Assembly (NCBI GenBank): GCA_017482005.1
Contig: JAFUOI010000001.1
Location: forward strand, 124,001 to 188,000
Reading direction: 5' to 3'
DNA from: Lachnospiraceae bacterium
GTDB lineage: Bacteria; Bacillota_A; Clostridia; Lachnospirales; Lachnospiraceae
DNA length: 64,000 nucleotides
A program made the translations under genes and the position numbers. Shown piece by piece: positions 1-8,886 of the stretch (position 1 is its first letter; every line of letters starts with the position of its first letter). Below the pieces are notes generated by a model. That model searched no databases. It saw only the letters and a program-made list of their open reading frames with translations, and was not told where the DNA came from.

Positions 1-1
1 G

Positions 2-502
2 TGGATACAGGAAAATCTGCGGAGTGAAGTGTTCACTCCGCTTTGGACGTTTATAACAATAACAGGAAATGCAGGACTGATTTGGATTGCCGTCACCTGT
101 TTTCTTCTCGCGTTTAAAAAGACACGTAAGACAGGAGTGATGTGCGCACTTGCGCTTATTTTTTCCCTTCTTTTTACAAATCTTCTTATCAAACCGCTGG
201 TAGCAAGGACGCGGCCTTATGAGCTGATAGATGGATTGACAATTCTCATCGGAAAACCGCACGATTTTTCGTTTCCGTCCGGACATTCCAGTGCTGCGTT
301 TGCGGTCGCGTGGGTGATATTCCGGCAGCTTCCGAAAAAGATTGGAATTCCGGCCGTTGTATATGCAACGCTCATGGCGTTTTCGCGACTGTATCTCGGC
401 GTTCATTATCCGAGCGATGTGCTCGGCGGCGTGATTTTGGGCATTCTTTATGCAATGGCGGCGATGTGGATTGCGCAACACTTTCTGTTAAATAAGGATT
501 AG
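2..502 (+). CDS. PAP2-family phosphatase, 5' end outside window
   Basis: This is a membrane phosphatase of the PAP2 (type 2 phosphatidic acid phosphatase / undecaprenyl-pyrophosphatase-like) superfamily. The three family signatures are visible: KPLVARTRP (KX6RP), FPSGHSSAAF (PSGH) and SRLYLGVHYPSD (SRX5HX3D with the catalytic His). Several hydrophobic segments surround them, as expected for an integral membrane enzyme with an external active site. The frame is open to the left edge and reads WIQENLRSEV before the GTG at 29, which resembles the normal N-terminal region of the family. The true start is therefore probably upstream of the window and the GTG is internal. Substrate (lipid phosphate or undecaprenyl pyrophosphate) cannot be decided from sequence. 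Confidence 0.9.
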   Translation, partial: WIQENLRSEVFTPLWTFITITGNAGLIWIAVTCFLLAFKKTRKTGVMCALALIFSLLFTNLLIKPLVARTRPYELIDGLTILIGKPHDFSFPSGHSSAAFAVAWVIFRQLPKKIGIPAVVYATLMAFSRLYLGVHYPSDVLGGVILGILYAMAAMWIAQHFLLNKD

Positions 503-513
503 TGTAAATCCTA

Positions 514-541
514 TTGACTTTCAATCAAAGCGAATTATAAT
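514..541 (+). promoter_or_regulatory. Sigma-A-type promoter before the Rpn-like gene
   Basis: TTGACT (514-519), a 16-bp spacer and TATAAT (536-541) form a near-consensus vegetative promoter after the PAP2 stop codon. It would give a transcript with a leader of about 125 nt for the gene at 672. Assigned by pattern only. Confidence 0.5.
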
Positions 542-559
542 ATTACTTATATTCATTCA

Positions 560-580
560 GCACCTGCAGTCAGCAGGTGC
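560..580. other. 8-bp perfect hairpin in leader
   Basis: GCACCTGC (560-567) and GCAGGTGC (573-580) form a perfect 8-bp stem with a 5-nt loop. It has no downstream T-tract, so a terminator is unlikely. It could be a leader structure or an operator for the downstream gene. Nothing else was recognised in 581-653. Confidence 0.45.
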
Positions 581-671
581 AAAATCAAATTAATTACATT
601 TCATTTATTCAAACTTTATTCAAAACATTTATTTCCCAAACATTACAAATCGAAAAAGGAGGACTGTTTAT

Positions 672-1583
672 TTGGCGGAAAAAGACATAAACGAAAAGGT
701 TCTTGAGGACTACAATGACGTCTTTGCGGATATTTATAACACGCTTGTGTTTGAAGATGGGTACCTGCGGGAGGATGGTCTTTCGTGTAGTCCGACCAGT
801 TCCGTCTATAAGGCGGAAACCGGCAAACCTGTGGAACAGTTTCGCGATGTATTGAAAACTTATGGCGGGGCAAATTTTTCACTCATGTCGCTTGGTATTG
901 AGAACCAGTCGGGCGAAGATGAGGTAATGCCGGTCCGTGTCATGGGATATGATTACGGAACTTATCGCGGAATGGTAAAGAATAAAAAAACAATTATTCC
1001 GGTTACTACTATTGTGCTCAATTTTGGGGATAAACGCTGGAGTAAAGCAAAGAGTCTGCATGAGCTGATGAAGCTTCCTAAAGAGTTGGAGGCATACGTT
1101 GAGGACTATAAAATACGGGTTTACGACATAGCATTTTTGAGTGATAATGTAATTGAGAAGTTCACAAGTGATTTTAAAATTGTGGCACGATTTTTCAAAG
1201 ACCGGAGACTTAAAAGAAATACTTTGATGAATGACACTGAGGCAAAGATACATCACGTTGCGGCGGTGTTGGATTTGTTTTCGGTATTTACGAAAGATGA
1301 TAGTTATAGAAAAGTATATACAGAGGCTGTGAAAGAAAAAGAAGTAAACGAGGAGGGAATTGATATGTGTTGGATAGCTCAGAGTTTAATCGCGGAGGGG
1401 AGAAGTGAAGGAATAGAGAAAGGAATAGAGAAAGGAATAGAGAAAGGGTTGGTAGCACTGATTCAGACATTGAAGCCAATAGTTCCGGATTTGAAAGAAA
1501 TCCACAGAATGATAACGATGAATGACACATACGCTCATGTCACAGAGGAGCAAGTACGGGGATACTATGAAGGGGGATGCTAA
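672..1583 (+). CDS. Rpn / PDDEXK-family putative transposase nuclease
   Basis: This 303-residue protein belongs to the Rpn family (recombination-promoting nuclease, PD-(D/E)XK fold), which is very common and often multicopy in Lachnospiraceae. I recognise the family from the overall sequence: the N-terminal DINEKVLEDYNDVFADIYN block, then VTTIVLNFGDKRW and the KIRVYDIAFL strand region. The start is a TTG at 672, 8 nt after a strong AAAGGAGGA Shine-Dalgarno. The C-terminus carries an in-frame tandem repeat (EGIEKG units, see 1407-1446) followed by a short helical tail. Members promote RecA-independent DNA transfer in Escherichia coli; the role here is unknown. It sits next to a second PD-(D/E)XK protein at 1697. 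Confidence 0.75.
   Translation: MAEKDINEKVLEDYNDVFADIYNTLVFEDGYLREDGLSCSPTSSVYKAETGKPVEQFRDVLKTYGGANFSLMSLGIENQSGEDEVMPVRVMGYDYGTYRGMVKNKKTIIPVTTIVLNFGDKRWSKAKSLHELMKLPKELEAYVEDYKIRVYDIAFLSDNVIEKFTSDFKIVARFFKDRRLKRNTLMNDTEAKIHHVAAVLDLFSVFTKDDSYRKVYTEAVKEKEVNEEGIDMCWIAQSLIAEGRSEGIEKGIEKGIEKGLVALIQTLKPIVPDLKEIHRMITMNDTYAHVTEEQVRGYYEGGC
1407..1446 (+). repeat. 12-bp in-frame tandem repeat in the Rpn-like gene
   Basis: A 12-base unit (GGAATAGAGAAA) occurs three times in a row and encodes repeated GIEK units near the C-terminus. The unit length is a multiple of three, so slippage would change length but not frame. Confidence 0.7.
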
Positions 1584-1696
1584 ACTCAAGGTATCATTTT
1601 AAATGATGTACTCACTTTTTTACGAAAGATAAAGCTTCTTGAAACAGCTTCAGGAAGAGAGCAAACCATCTACCAATGTAAAGGAGTGAAGATGCT

Positions 1697-2581
1697 ATGA
1701 CAATTGAAGAAATGAAAAAGGCAAAAGAAGAGCTCGGGTATGGATATGAGAAGTTGGCGGAGGTATGCGGGTTGTCGACGGAAGGTATCCGGAGGATATT
1801 TTTAGGGCGGACCAAAAGGCCCCGCGCGTCCACGTTGGCAGCATTGGAATCTGTGCTCGGCTGTGTCTTGGATGATACGGACGGCGGTTGTAATACAGAT
1901 GACGGGCATGATAAGAACACAGAATGTGATACAGACAATGAGTATGATGTAGGTGGGCAGATAGTGCACGAATCTGCTTCGGTTTATGGAAAGGTGCCGG
2001 ATGAGAAACAGGGGAAATGTACGGTAGAGGATTATTTTAATCTTCCGAAGGAATTTCGCTGTGAATTGATTGACGGAGTGCTTTACAATATGGCAGAGCC
2101 ATCTCTTGCGCATCAGATAACAGCGTGCGAAGTGTATTCGCAAATCCGGACTCAGATAGAAAAGAGAAATGGGGCGTGCCTTCCTGTTCTTGCGCCGGTC
2201 AGTGTCAGGCTTTTTGAAGAGGAAGAAACGGTGATTGTGCCTGATTTTCTGATTGCTTGCGATAGAAACAAAGTAAAGAGATGGGGCATTCTCGGAGCTC
2301 CGGATTTTGTAATGGAAGTCCTTTCGCCTTCGACAGGAAAAAGAGATGCAACGCTGAAACTGGAGAAATATAAGCAAGCCGGTGTACAGGAATACTGGAT
2401 GCTGGACTTGCGGAAAAAAGTAATGATTGTATATCGGATGGCGAAGGAAGCAACTCCGGGTGTCCATCCGCTTTCGGGTACTCTCGGACTGCATATCTAC
2501 AATGAGGAGGTTGCAGTAAATCTCGATGCTCTATCTGAGATTATAGACGAGTATGACCGACCTATGCCAAGTGAGTCATAA
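1697..2581 (+). CDS. HTH domain fused to Uma2-family (DUF820) putative endonuclease
   Basis: This 294-residue protein has two parts. Residues about 1-55 form an XRE-like helix-turn-helix (KLAEVCGLSTEGIRRIFLG, followed by RPRASTLAALESVLG). Residues about 105-285 match the Uma2/DUF820 restriction-endonuclease-like fold: TVEDYFNLP, FRCELIDGVLYNM (acidic residue), VIVPDFLI (PDF), FVMEVLSPSTGKRD and KLEKYKQAGVQEYWMLD. A low-complexity acidic linker lies between them. The ATG at 1697 follows AAGGAGTG. Uma2 proteins are frequent in cyanobacteria and Clostridia but their function is unproven. The HTH suggests sequence-specific DNA binding or self-regulation. It follows the Rpn-like nuclease by 113 bp and may be co-transcribed. 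Confidence 0.8.
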   Translation: MTIEEMKKAKEELGYGYEKLAEVCGLSTEGIRRIFLGRTKRPRASTLAALESVLGCVLDDTDGGCNTDDGHDKNTECDTDNEYDVGGQIVHESASVYGKVPDEKQGKCTVEDYFNLPKEFRCELIDGVLYNMAEPSLAHQITACEVYSQIRTQIEKRNGACLPVLAPVSVRLFEEEETVIVPDFLIACDRNKVKRWGILGAPDFVMEVLSPSTGKRDATLKLEKYKQAGVQEYWMLDLRKKVMIVYRMAKEATPGVHPLSGTLGLHIYNEEVAVNLDALSEIIDEYDRPMPSES

Positions 2582-2607
2582 CTCCAAAATGAATTTATTA
2601 TATTGTT

Positions 2608-2744
2608 TATAAAGAAGAACCTTATTATTTCATGAGCCCCTTTGAAAGACGTCGGTCCTTAGCGAGGCGGCGCCGAGCTTAGTACCGCTACGTCTTTCTC
2701 AGAGCGCAAGCGTGGGCGAATGAGATAATAAGGTTTTTCTTATA
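2608..2744. repeat. 137-bp palindromic element, family A copy 1
   Basis: Outer arms 2608-2633 and 2720-2744 are near-perfect reverse complements (AACCTTATTAT against ATAATAAGGTT). An inner stem pairs AAAGACGT..GGT with ACC..ACGTCTTT. The centre is CTTAGCGAGG-N6-CGAGCTTAG. The core, its order and spacing are shared with the element at 13732-13864 (on the opposite strand), while the outer arms have unrelated sequence. It may be a MITE/REP-like element or a structured RNA. It lies just upstream of the flgM promoter and may also end the upstream transcript. Confidence 0.75.
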
Positions 2745-2776
2745 CCACAAAAAATAAAATAATTCCCATTTTCCTC

Positions 2777-2803
2777 TAAAGTTATCCCGAAAACATCCGA
2801 TAA
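2777..2803 (+). promoter_or_regulatory. Sigma-28 (SigD/FliA) promoter of flgM operon
   Basis: TAAA (2777-2780), 16 bp, CCGATAA (2797-2803). This agrees with the flagellar sigma-28 consensus. The first spacer bases are GTTAT, the same as in the promoter of the second flagellin at 13903. Transcription would start about 30 bp before flgM. Confidence 0.8.
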
Positions 2804-2837
2804 ATTAAGTATAAAAACCATGGAAGGAGGAGTATGT

Positions 2838-3116
2838 ATGCGTATAGATGCTTATACTCAGGTGACGCAGCTTTATAATAATACGAAAGTGAAGAGTGCT
2901 GCAAAACCAACCAAAACCGGTTTTTCAGATGCTGTTACGATCTCCAGTTTCGGCAAAGATTATCAGGTAGCAAAGAAGGCAGTGGCTTCTGCTCCGGATA
3001 TGAGAGAAGATTTGATGGGATCTATCAAAACAGCAGTTCAGGATGGAACGTATGATGTTTCTGCAAGTGATTTTGCAGACAGACTGTTAGAAAAGTACAG
3101 TTCAATTCTTGGATAG
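2838..3116 (+). CDS. flgM: Anti-sigma-28 factor FlgM
   Basis: This 92-residue protein is a FlgM-type anti-sigma factor that holds sigma-28 inactive until the hook is complete. The C-terminal half (REDLMGSIKTAVQDGTYDVSASDFADRLLEKY) carries the family pattern of helix, K..V..G.Y.V....A..L. I chose the ATG at 2838 because AAGGAGGAG precedes it; the frame is open a few codons upstream to 2820, but that segment contains the Shine-Dalgarno. It is first in the late flagellar operon, 70 bp before flgN, and is driven by a sigma-28 promoter, which gives the usual negative autoregulation. Confidence 0.88.
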   Translation: MRIDAYTQVTQLYNNTKVKSAAKPTKTGFSDAVTISSFGKDYQVAKKAVASAPDMREDLMGSIKTAVQDGTYDVSASDFADRLLEKYSSILG

Positions 3117-3186
3117 GGAGGCGTGGTAGAAATATCATGCTTCCCCGGAGAAAATCGGGAAATAAAAAAGAAATGAGGAAAAACCG

Positions 3187-3705
3187 GTGGCAAGTTTAAT
3201 GGAAAACCTGATGGAGATTCTTGAACAAGAGAATACAGAGTATAAAACGCTGCTGGATTTGTCCATGAAAAAGACACGCGTTATCGTTGCAAACGATATT
3301 GTAGAGCTTTCTGCCATCACGGAGGAGGAGCAGAAGCAGGTGGATCGTATCAATGCTCTGGATAAACAGAGAATGGTTGCGATGCAGGATATTGCCAATG
3401 TAATGAACATGGATGTTCAAACGTTAAAGCTTGGCAAGTTAATCGAAATGCTCGCGGGAAGACCGGCGGAGCAGAGACGGTTGACGGAAGTGAAAGATGC
3501 ACTTCACGAGACGACGCAGAATATGGCCAGAATCAATGCCCAGAATAAAGAACTTTTGGAGAACGCATTGGAACTGGTGGAATTTGACCTGAATATTGTG
3601 CGGGGGTTAAAAGCGGCTCCTGAGACTGCGGAGTACAATCGTGGTGCAATGAGTGCCGGAAATCTGATGGGAATACCGGCCGGAAGATTTGATGCCAAAC
3701 AATAG
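3187..3705 (+). CDS. flgN: FlgN-type hook-associated protein chaperone
   Basis: This 172-residue, mostly helical protein is a FlgN-like export chaperone for FlgK and FlgL. The N-terminal two thirds look like a long coiled-coil hairpin (ENLMEILEQENTEYKTLLDLSMKK through MARINAQNKELLENALELVEFDLNIV). The family is poorly conserved, so the position directly before two flgK genes carries much of the weight. The GTG at 3187 lies after GAGGAAAAACC; an ATG four codons later (3199) is an alternative. The last 35 residues are Gly/Ala/Pro-rich and probably disordered. Confidence 0.82.
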   Translation: MASLMENLMEILEQENTEYKTLLDLSMKKTRVIVANDIVELSAITEEEQKQVDRINALDKQRMVAMQDIANVMNMDVQTLKLGKLIEMLAGRPAEQRRLTEVKDALHETTQNMARINAQNKELLENALELVEFDLNIVRGLKAAPETAEYNRGAMSAGNLMGIPAGRFDAKQ

Positions 3706-3720
3706 TTACGAGGTGATCAC

Positions 3721-5373
3721 ATGTCATTATTTGGAAGTTTATATGTCGGCGCGTCCGGTTTACAGACGGGACAAAATGCATTAAATACAGTTGCTCACAA
3801 CTTGTCAAATGCGGATACCGTAGGCTACACCAGACAGCAGACTTTATTGAATGATAGACAGTATAATACTTTATCGGTAAACTCGAAGGCAATTGCGAAT
3901 CAGCAGGTCGGCCTCGGTGTTACCTATGCGGATGTGAGACAGGTAAGAGACGTGTTTTTGGATCAGACCTATCGCAGAGAATCCGGACGCAGTTCGTTTT
4001 ATGAAGTATCATACAATACGTTGACTGAAATAGAGACTCTTCTTGGTGAATTGGAAGGAGAGTCTTTTAGTAATTCATTGAACAATCTTTGGGAAGCAGT
4101 TCAGGAGCTTGCAAAGCAGCCGGCCAGTTCTGTGACACAGGGACTTTTGATTCAGCGTTCCAGTCAGTTTGTTGAGCAGGCGACCAACGTGTATGGCGCG
4201 CTTTGCAATTATCAGGATAACTTAAATGTCCAGCTGAAAGGCGAAGTCGATAAGATCAATAATTATGCAGACCGTCTGTTCCAGCTTAATAACGATATTA
4301 TCAATATTGAATCGGGCGGAATTGAGAGAGCAAATGATCTTCGGGATGAGAGAAACAAGATTCTTGACGAGCTTGGCAGATTGGGAAATATTGACTACAT
4401 GGAAGATCTTGAGGGCGGTGTCACTGTTAAATTTGAAGGACATGTGCTGGTAAACCGCGCAATGACCTTTAAAATCGGAATGGATACTGATCCGGAGACC
4501 GGATTTTACACACCGTTTTGGTTGACGGATGCCAAAAAGGAACTGCAGGAAGACGGAACTTTCAGATATCTGATTGATAACTGTAAGGTGTACGATATGT
4601 CCCGTGTTATCTCGACGGAGGCTAATACCGATATCGGAAGCCTGAAAGGAATGCTTCTTGCGAGAGGAACGCATAGGGCGGATTACACAGACTTAAAGGA
4701 TGCAAGACAGTATAACGATGAGGTGGCCTCTTCAGTTCTGATGAATGTGATGGCAGAGTTTGATAATCTGATTCACAACATCGTGACGGAGATGAACCAG
4801 GTTCTTGAGAATGCGGCGCTGAAAGAGGGAGGAACCTATCTTCGGAATGAAAACGGCTCCATTCTTCAGCTTTTTGAGAGAATCGGAAGTGACGAATACG
4901 ATGAAAACGGAGAGTTGATTCGTGAAAATTTGTCACAGGGAAAGGAAAATACGCTGTTTACAATCTCTAACTTGATTGTGAATCCGGATCTTGTGAAAGA
5001 ACCGACAAAACTCGGATTTATCAAGATGGACGCTAAGGAAGACTATGAGACGGCGCAGAATCTCCAGTTAGTATTTGAAACTGCAGAATACACATTAAAT
5101 CCAAATGTTACCACCAAGACGAATTTGGTAGATTATTATTCGAATATCGTAAGTCAGGTGGCCAACACCGGGGCGGTATTCTACAGTATATACTCGAACG
5201 AACAGGCGACCGTGGATTCCACGGAATATGCCCGTCAGCAGATTGTCGGTGTTTCCGATGATGAAGAATTAAACAATATGATTAAGTTCCAGAATGCTTA
5301 CAATGCTTCAAGCCGCTATATCAATGTAATTGATGAGATGCTTGAGCATATACTTAACACTCTCGGAGCATAA
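3721..5373 (+). CDS. flgK: Flagellar hook-associated protein 1 FlgK, paralogue 1
   Basis: FlgK (HAP1) forms the first junction ring between hook and filament. The N-terminus (SLYVGASGLQTGQNALNTVAHNLSNADTVGYTRQQ) is the rod/hook family motif with ANT.GYTRQ. The C-terminus (NNMIKFQNAYNASSRYINVIDEMLEHILNTL) is the matching terminal helix. The length of 550 residues is normal. It starts 15 bp after flgN with GAGGTGATC before the ATG, and 14 bp before a second flgK of 627 residues. The two proteins share architecture but differ greatly in the middle. Confidence 0.95.
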   Translation: MSLFGSLYVGASGLQTGQNALNTVAHNLSNADTVGYTRQQTLLNDRQYNTLSVNSKAIANQQVGLGVTYADVRQVRDVFLDQTYRRESGRSSFYEVSYNTLTEIETLLGELEGESFSNSLNNLWEAVQELAKQPASSVTQGLLIQRSSQFVEQATNVYGALCNYQDNLNVQLKGEVDKINNYADRLFQLNNDIINIESGGIERANDLRDERNKILDELGRLGNIDYMEDLEGGVTVKFEGHVLVNRAMTFKIGMDTDPETGFYTPFWLTDAKKELQEDGTFRYLIDNCKVYDMSRVISTEANTDIGSLKGMLLARGTHRADYTDLKDARQYNDEVASSVLMNVMAEFDNLIHNIVTEMNQVLENAALKEGGTYLRNENGSILQLFERIGSDEYDENGELIRENLSQGKENTLFTISNLIVNPDLVKEPTKLGFIKMDAKEDYETAQNLQLVFETAEYTLNPNVTTKTNLVDYYSNIVSQVANTGAVFYSIYSNEQATVDSTEYARQQIVGVSDDEELNNMIKFQNAYNASSRYINVIDEMLEHILNTLGA

Positions 5374-5387
5374 AAGGGGGAAAAGGA

Positions 5388-7271
5388 ATGGCTTCCACAT
5401 TTTTTGGATTAAATATTGCATATACAGGACTTACGGCCGCAAACGCCGCGCTTAATACGACAGGCAACAATATTGCCAATGTGGAGACCGATGGTTATTC
5501 CAGACAGACGGTGACACAGCAGGCCAGCGATGCGATTCGTACATATACAACCTACGGATGTGCGGGAGCCGGCGTTGATACGTTGTCAATTGACCGGAAC
5601 AGGGATGCATTTTACGATTTTAAATATTGGAATAACAACAATAAGGTTGGCGAGTACGAAGAAAAGCAGTACTACATGCAGCAAATTGAAGATCTGTTTT
5701 CCGATGACAAGACAATCGAAGGATTTACCACGATTTTCAATGAAATGTACAGTGCGTTGGCAGAGGTGCAGAAAAATGCCGGCGATGCCACAACAAAGTC
5801 GCAGTTTATCGGATTTGCCAACAATTTGGCATATTATTTTAACACCGTGTCCGAAAATCTTGTGAACATGCAGCTTGATATCAACGCTGAGATAAAAAAC
5901 AAGGTTGATGAGATTAACTCTTATGCACGTGAGATTGCTTCCTTAAACCAGCAGATTAATGTAATCGAACTGACAGGAACGACAGCAAATGAGCTCCGCG
6001 ACCAGAGAGATCTTCTGATTGACAAGTTGTCGCTGGTGACAAATGTTCAAGTGACGGAAACACCGGTGTATGACGTAAACAACGGACGTGATACCGGCGC
6101 AAAGCGTTATGTGGTACAAATTGCAGGCGGACAGATGCTTGTCGACAGCGGCGAGTATTATGAGCTTGAGTGTGTGGCGAGAGCAAATTATGAAGCCAAC
6201 AATCAGTCAGATGCGTTGGGGCTTTTTGATATTAAATGGAAAAACGGAAATAATTTCTATATGTCCAGCAGCTTGATCGGCGGACAGCTTCAGGGACTTA
6301 TTGCAATGAGAGACGGAAACAATGCGGAACAGTTCAATGGCGTGGTTTCTGCGATTGAGAGAAATCAGACAACCGGAAAAAACGAAGTGACGGTAAATGT
6401 TACGGCAGATTATTTACGTGATTTAAATAAGTGTACACTTTCTGATGACGGCGGTGTTATGCAGATCGGAAATCAGGAATTCTACTATGACACATTTAAG
6501 GTTATTTATAATGATGCAGGTGAGATTACAAAGTATATATTTGAAATCAGTGATGACCTGGCAAAAAATTCTTATCAGCCGAATTCCAGCCGAATCGGTA
6601 AAGATGTGACAGTGGGATTGTCCATCGATTATCAGGGAGTTCCTTATTATCAGCAGCAGCTTAACGAGTGGGTGCGTACATTTGCAGAGGCATTTAACCG
6701 CATTCTGACACAGGACGGTTCCGTGGACGGATACGGAAAAGATGCAGATGTTCTTTTTGTGGCAAATGAGGCGACGGACGTAACCCAGAGAAAATTCCTT
6801 GATTCGCGTAATAAAGTAGCAGGAACACCGATTTCCAGCACAGACGATACATATTATTATCTTACGGCTTCAAATTTTGCTGTCAGCAAAGAAATGCTTG
6901 AGGATTCCGAGCTTTTTGCAACTCATACGGGTAAAGGTGCAGGACAGGAAGCATACGATGTGATTGATGATCTCAATGATCTTCGCACAAATAAAGATGT
7001 AATGAGTTTCCGCGGATGCAACGCAGGCGATTTTCTGCAGTGTATTTTGTCAGATATTTCCTTAAATGCCAGCAGTGCAAATTCTTTTTACGCAAGTTAT
7101 CAGAATATAGAAGCGGTAATCGATACACAGCGTCTTTCCATCAGTGGAGTGGATACGGATGAGGAATCTTTGAATCTGGTACAGTTCCAGCATGCATACA
7201 ATTTGGCGTCACAGATGATCCAGGTGCTGACGGAAGTTTATGACAGATTAATTCTTCAAACGGGTGTTTAA
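5388..7271 (+). CDS. flgK: Flagellar hook-associated protein 1 FlgK, paralogue 2
   Basis: This is a second, longer (627 aa) FlgK. The N-terminus reads FFGLNIAYTGLTAANAALNTTGNNIANVETDGYSRQ and the C-terminal helix ESLNLVQFQHAYNLASQMIQVLTEVYDRLI; both are the terminal domains that co-assemble in the hook-filament junction. The central region, residues about 240-540, is expanded relative to the first copy and would be the exposed part. The ATG at 5388 follows AAAGGGGGAAAAGG. Tandem flgK genes may make two junction rings or serve different conditions; which one is used is not visible here. Confidence 0.94.
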   Translation: MASTFFGLNIAYTGLTAANAALNTTGNNIANVETDGYSRQTVTQQASDAIRTYTTYGCAGAGVDTLSIDRNRDAFYDFKYWNNNNKVGEYEEKQYYMQQIEDLFSDDKTIEGFTTIFNEMYSALAEVQKNAGDATTKSQFIGFANNLAYYFNTVSENLVNMQLDINAEIKNKVDEINSYAREIASLNQQINVIELTGTTANELRDQRDLLIDKLSLVTNVQVTETPVYDVNNGRDTGAKRYVVQIAGGQMLVDSGEYYELECVARANYEANNQSDALGLFDIKWKNGNNFYMSSSLIGGQLQGLIAMRDGNNAEQFNGVVSAIERNQTTGKNEVTVNVTADYLRDLNKCTLSDDGGVMQIGNQEFYYDTFKVIYNDAGEITKYIFEISDDLAKNSYQPNSSRIGKDVTVGLSIDYQGVPYYQQQLNEWVRTFAEAFNRILTQDGSVDGYGKDADVLFVANEATDVTQRKFLDSRNKVAGTPISSTDDTYYYLTASNFAVSKEMLEDSELFATHTGKGAGQEAYDVIDDLNDLRTNKDVMSFRGCNAGDFLQCILSDISLNASSANSFYASYQNIEAVIDTQRLSISGVDTDEESLNLVQFQHAYNLASQMIQVLTEVYDRLILQTGV

Positions 7272-7324
7272 AAAGGGAAAATGTGCCGATATATAGGTTG
7301 AGAGTTTAGAATCGGAGGTTACGT

Positions 7325-8842
7325 ATGAGAATTACGAATAAGATTATTTCCCAGAATTCCATTACGAATATTAATAACAATAAGGTGCTTGAGAATAAGC
7401 TGAATACTCAGCTTGCCACGGGATCCAAAATCAATCGTCCTTCGGATGATCCGGTTGTTGCAATCCGTGCGCTCCGTCTCCGTACCAATTTAAATCAGGT
7501 CAGCCAGTATTATACAAAAAATATTCCGGATGCAGAATCCTGGCTTGATATTACAGAAAGTGCAATCGGTACGGTTATTGAAATTGTGACAGACATGTAT
7601 TCCAATTGTACACAGGGGGCAGCAGGATTCAACACAGCCGATGACCGCAGCAAAGTACTTGATAATCTGAAAGCATTGCAGGAAGAAGTTTATGCCACCG
7701 GCGATGCAGATTATGCAGGAAGATATGTATTTACAGGATACAGAACAGATACATCTCTGACCTTCGGCGTGCAGACAGATAAGACATACAGTATTACAGA
7801 ACAGCTTACGTCGGACAGTCTGGGAGAGCTGACATACGTTGATGTGGCGGATCTTGATACAATGACAGAGGCTAACGCAGAAACGCTCGGAACGAAGGAG
7901 CAGGAAATCAGCACCAATCAGGTGTATCGTTTGAGACTTGCTTATGAGAATTGCTCGGATGCAGTAGCACCGACCATTACATACTATGATACAGCCGGAA
8001 CTTTGCAGACGATTACGGCGGATATAATGTCGAAAAATGATCCTGCTCAGGATCCTTACCTGAGTGCAGAGACATCGGGAGCGGTATTTATTCCGGAAAC
8101 GGGAGAGCTGATACTTAGCAAAGCGAATTACGATAACCTGACAGCGGTAAAAGATAATCCTGCGACACTTGATATCGATGAAGGTGAGATTCGTGTCACA
8201 TATGAGAAGACAGAATTTGCCAAGAGTGATATCCGCCCGGAACACTATTTTTACTGTGAATCGGACGGCATTACATATAATGAAGGTTATTTAACAGGAG
8301 CTACGGACGATAATTCCAATCAGTTTATTTCTTATGATGTGGGATTCAATCAGGATGTCAGAGTTAATACACTTGCCAGCGAATTGTTCTCGACAGATTT
8401 AAGCCGCGACGTGGATGACCTTGTAACAGCGATCGAAGATGTGGAAGCGATGGAAAAGAATATCTCCGTATTAAAGGATATGATTAAGCTTGATCCGGAG
8501 AATCAGGATCTGAAGGACAGACTGGCAGCTGCCAACAAAGCCAATACATTCCTGACAGACAAGATGCAGAAACTGTTTGAGGCAAACATTGCAAATATGC
8601 AGGGACATTTGGATCTGGCCAACACGGCGCTTACAGCGACAGGTAACAGGGGGGCGAGAGTTGAACTTGTGGCCAATCGTCTTGCAAAACAGGAAGTCAA
8701 TTTTAAGACGTTGTCGTCCCAGAATGAAGATGTGGATCTGACAGAAGTGGCAGTTACACTGTCCAGCGTGGAGCTTGCTTATCAGGCAGCCCTTATGGCA
8801 ACCGGTAAGATTTCTCAGACGACATTGCTGAATTATTTATAG
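7325..8842 (+). CDS. flgL: Flagellar hook-associated protein 3 FlgL
   Basis: FlgL (HAP3) makes the second junction ring, on which the filament grows. The N-terminus (MRITNKIISQNSITNINNNK, then TGSKINRPSDDPVVAIRALRLR) and the C-terminus (LTEVAVTLSSVELAYQAALMATGKISQTTLLNYL) are flagellin-like D0/D1 segments typical of FlgL. At 505 residues it is longer than enterobacterial FlgL (about 317), with the extra length in the middle (about residues 150-360), as is common in Clostridia. CGGAGG precedes the ATG. Confidence 0.94.
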   Translation: MRITNKIISQNSITNINNNKVLENKLNTQLATGSKINRPSDDPVVAIRALRLRTNLNQVSQYYTKNIPDAESWLDITESAIGTVIEIVTDMYSNCTQGAAGFNTADDRSKVLDNLKALQEEVYATGDADYAGRYVFTGYRTDTSLTFGVQTDKTYSITEQLTSDSLGELTYVDVADLDTMTEANAETLGTKEQEISTNQVYRLRLAYENCSDAVAPTITYYDTAGTLQTITADIMSKNDPAQDPYLSAETSGAVFIPETGELILSKANYDNLTAVKDNPATLDIDEGEIRVTYEKTEFAKSDIRPEHYFYCESDGITYNEGYLTGATDDNSNQFISYDVGFNQDVRVNTLASELFSTDLSRDVDDLVTAIEDVEAMEKNISVLKDMIKLDPENQDLKDRLAAANKANTFLTDKMQKLFEANIANMQGHLDLANTALTATGNRGARVELVANRLAKQEVNFKTLSSQNEDVDLTEVAVTLSSVELAYQAALMATGKISQTTLLNYL

Positions 8843-8886
8843 AAGTTTTTTAACCAAATATAAAAAATAAAAAAGGAGAAAAGGGT

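Noticed and set aside
503..671. tRNA or other RNA gene in this gap or in other gaps
   Set aside because: I looked for cloverleaf-like or rRNA sequence in the intergenic gaps and saw none that I could support.
1802..2494. 230-codon antisense open frame over the HTH-Uma2 gene
   Set aside because: No domain and no ribosome site; the sense frame has two recognised domains.
7490..8245. 251-codon open frame antisense to flgL
   Set aside because: It has no ribosome site and low-complexity Cys/Ile/Arg-rich content typical of antisense shadows; flgL is fully supported.
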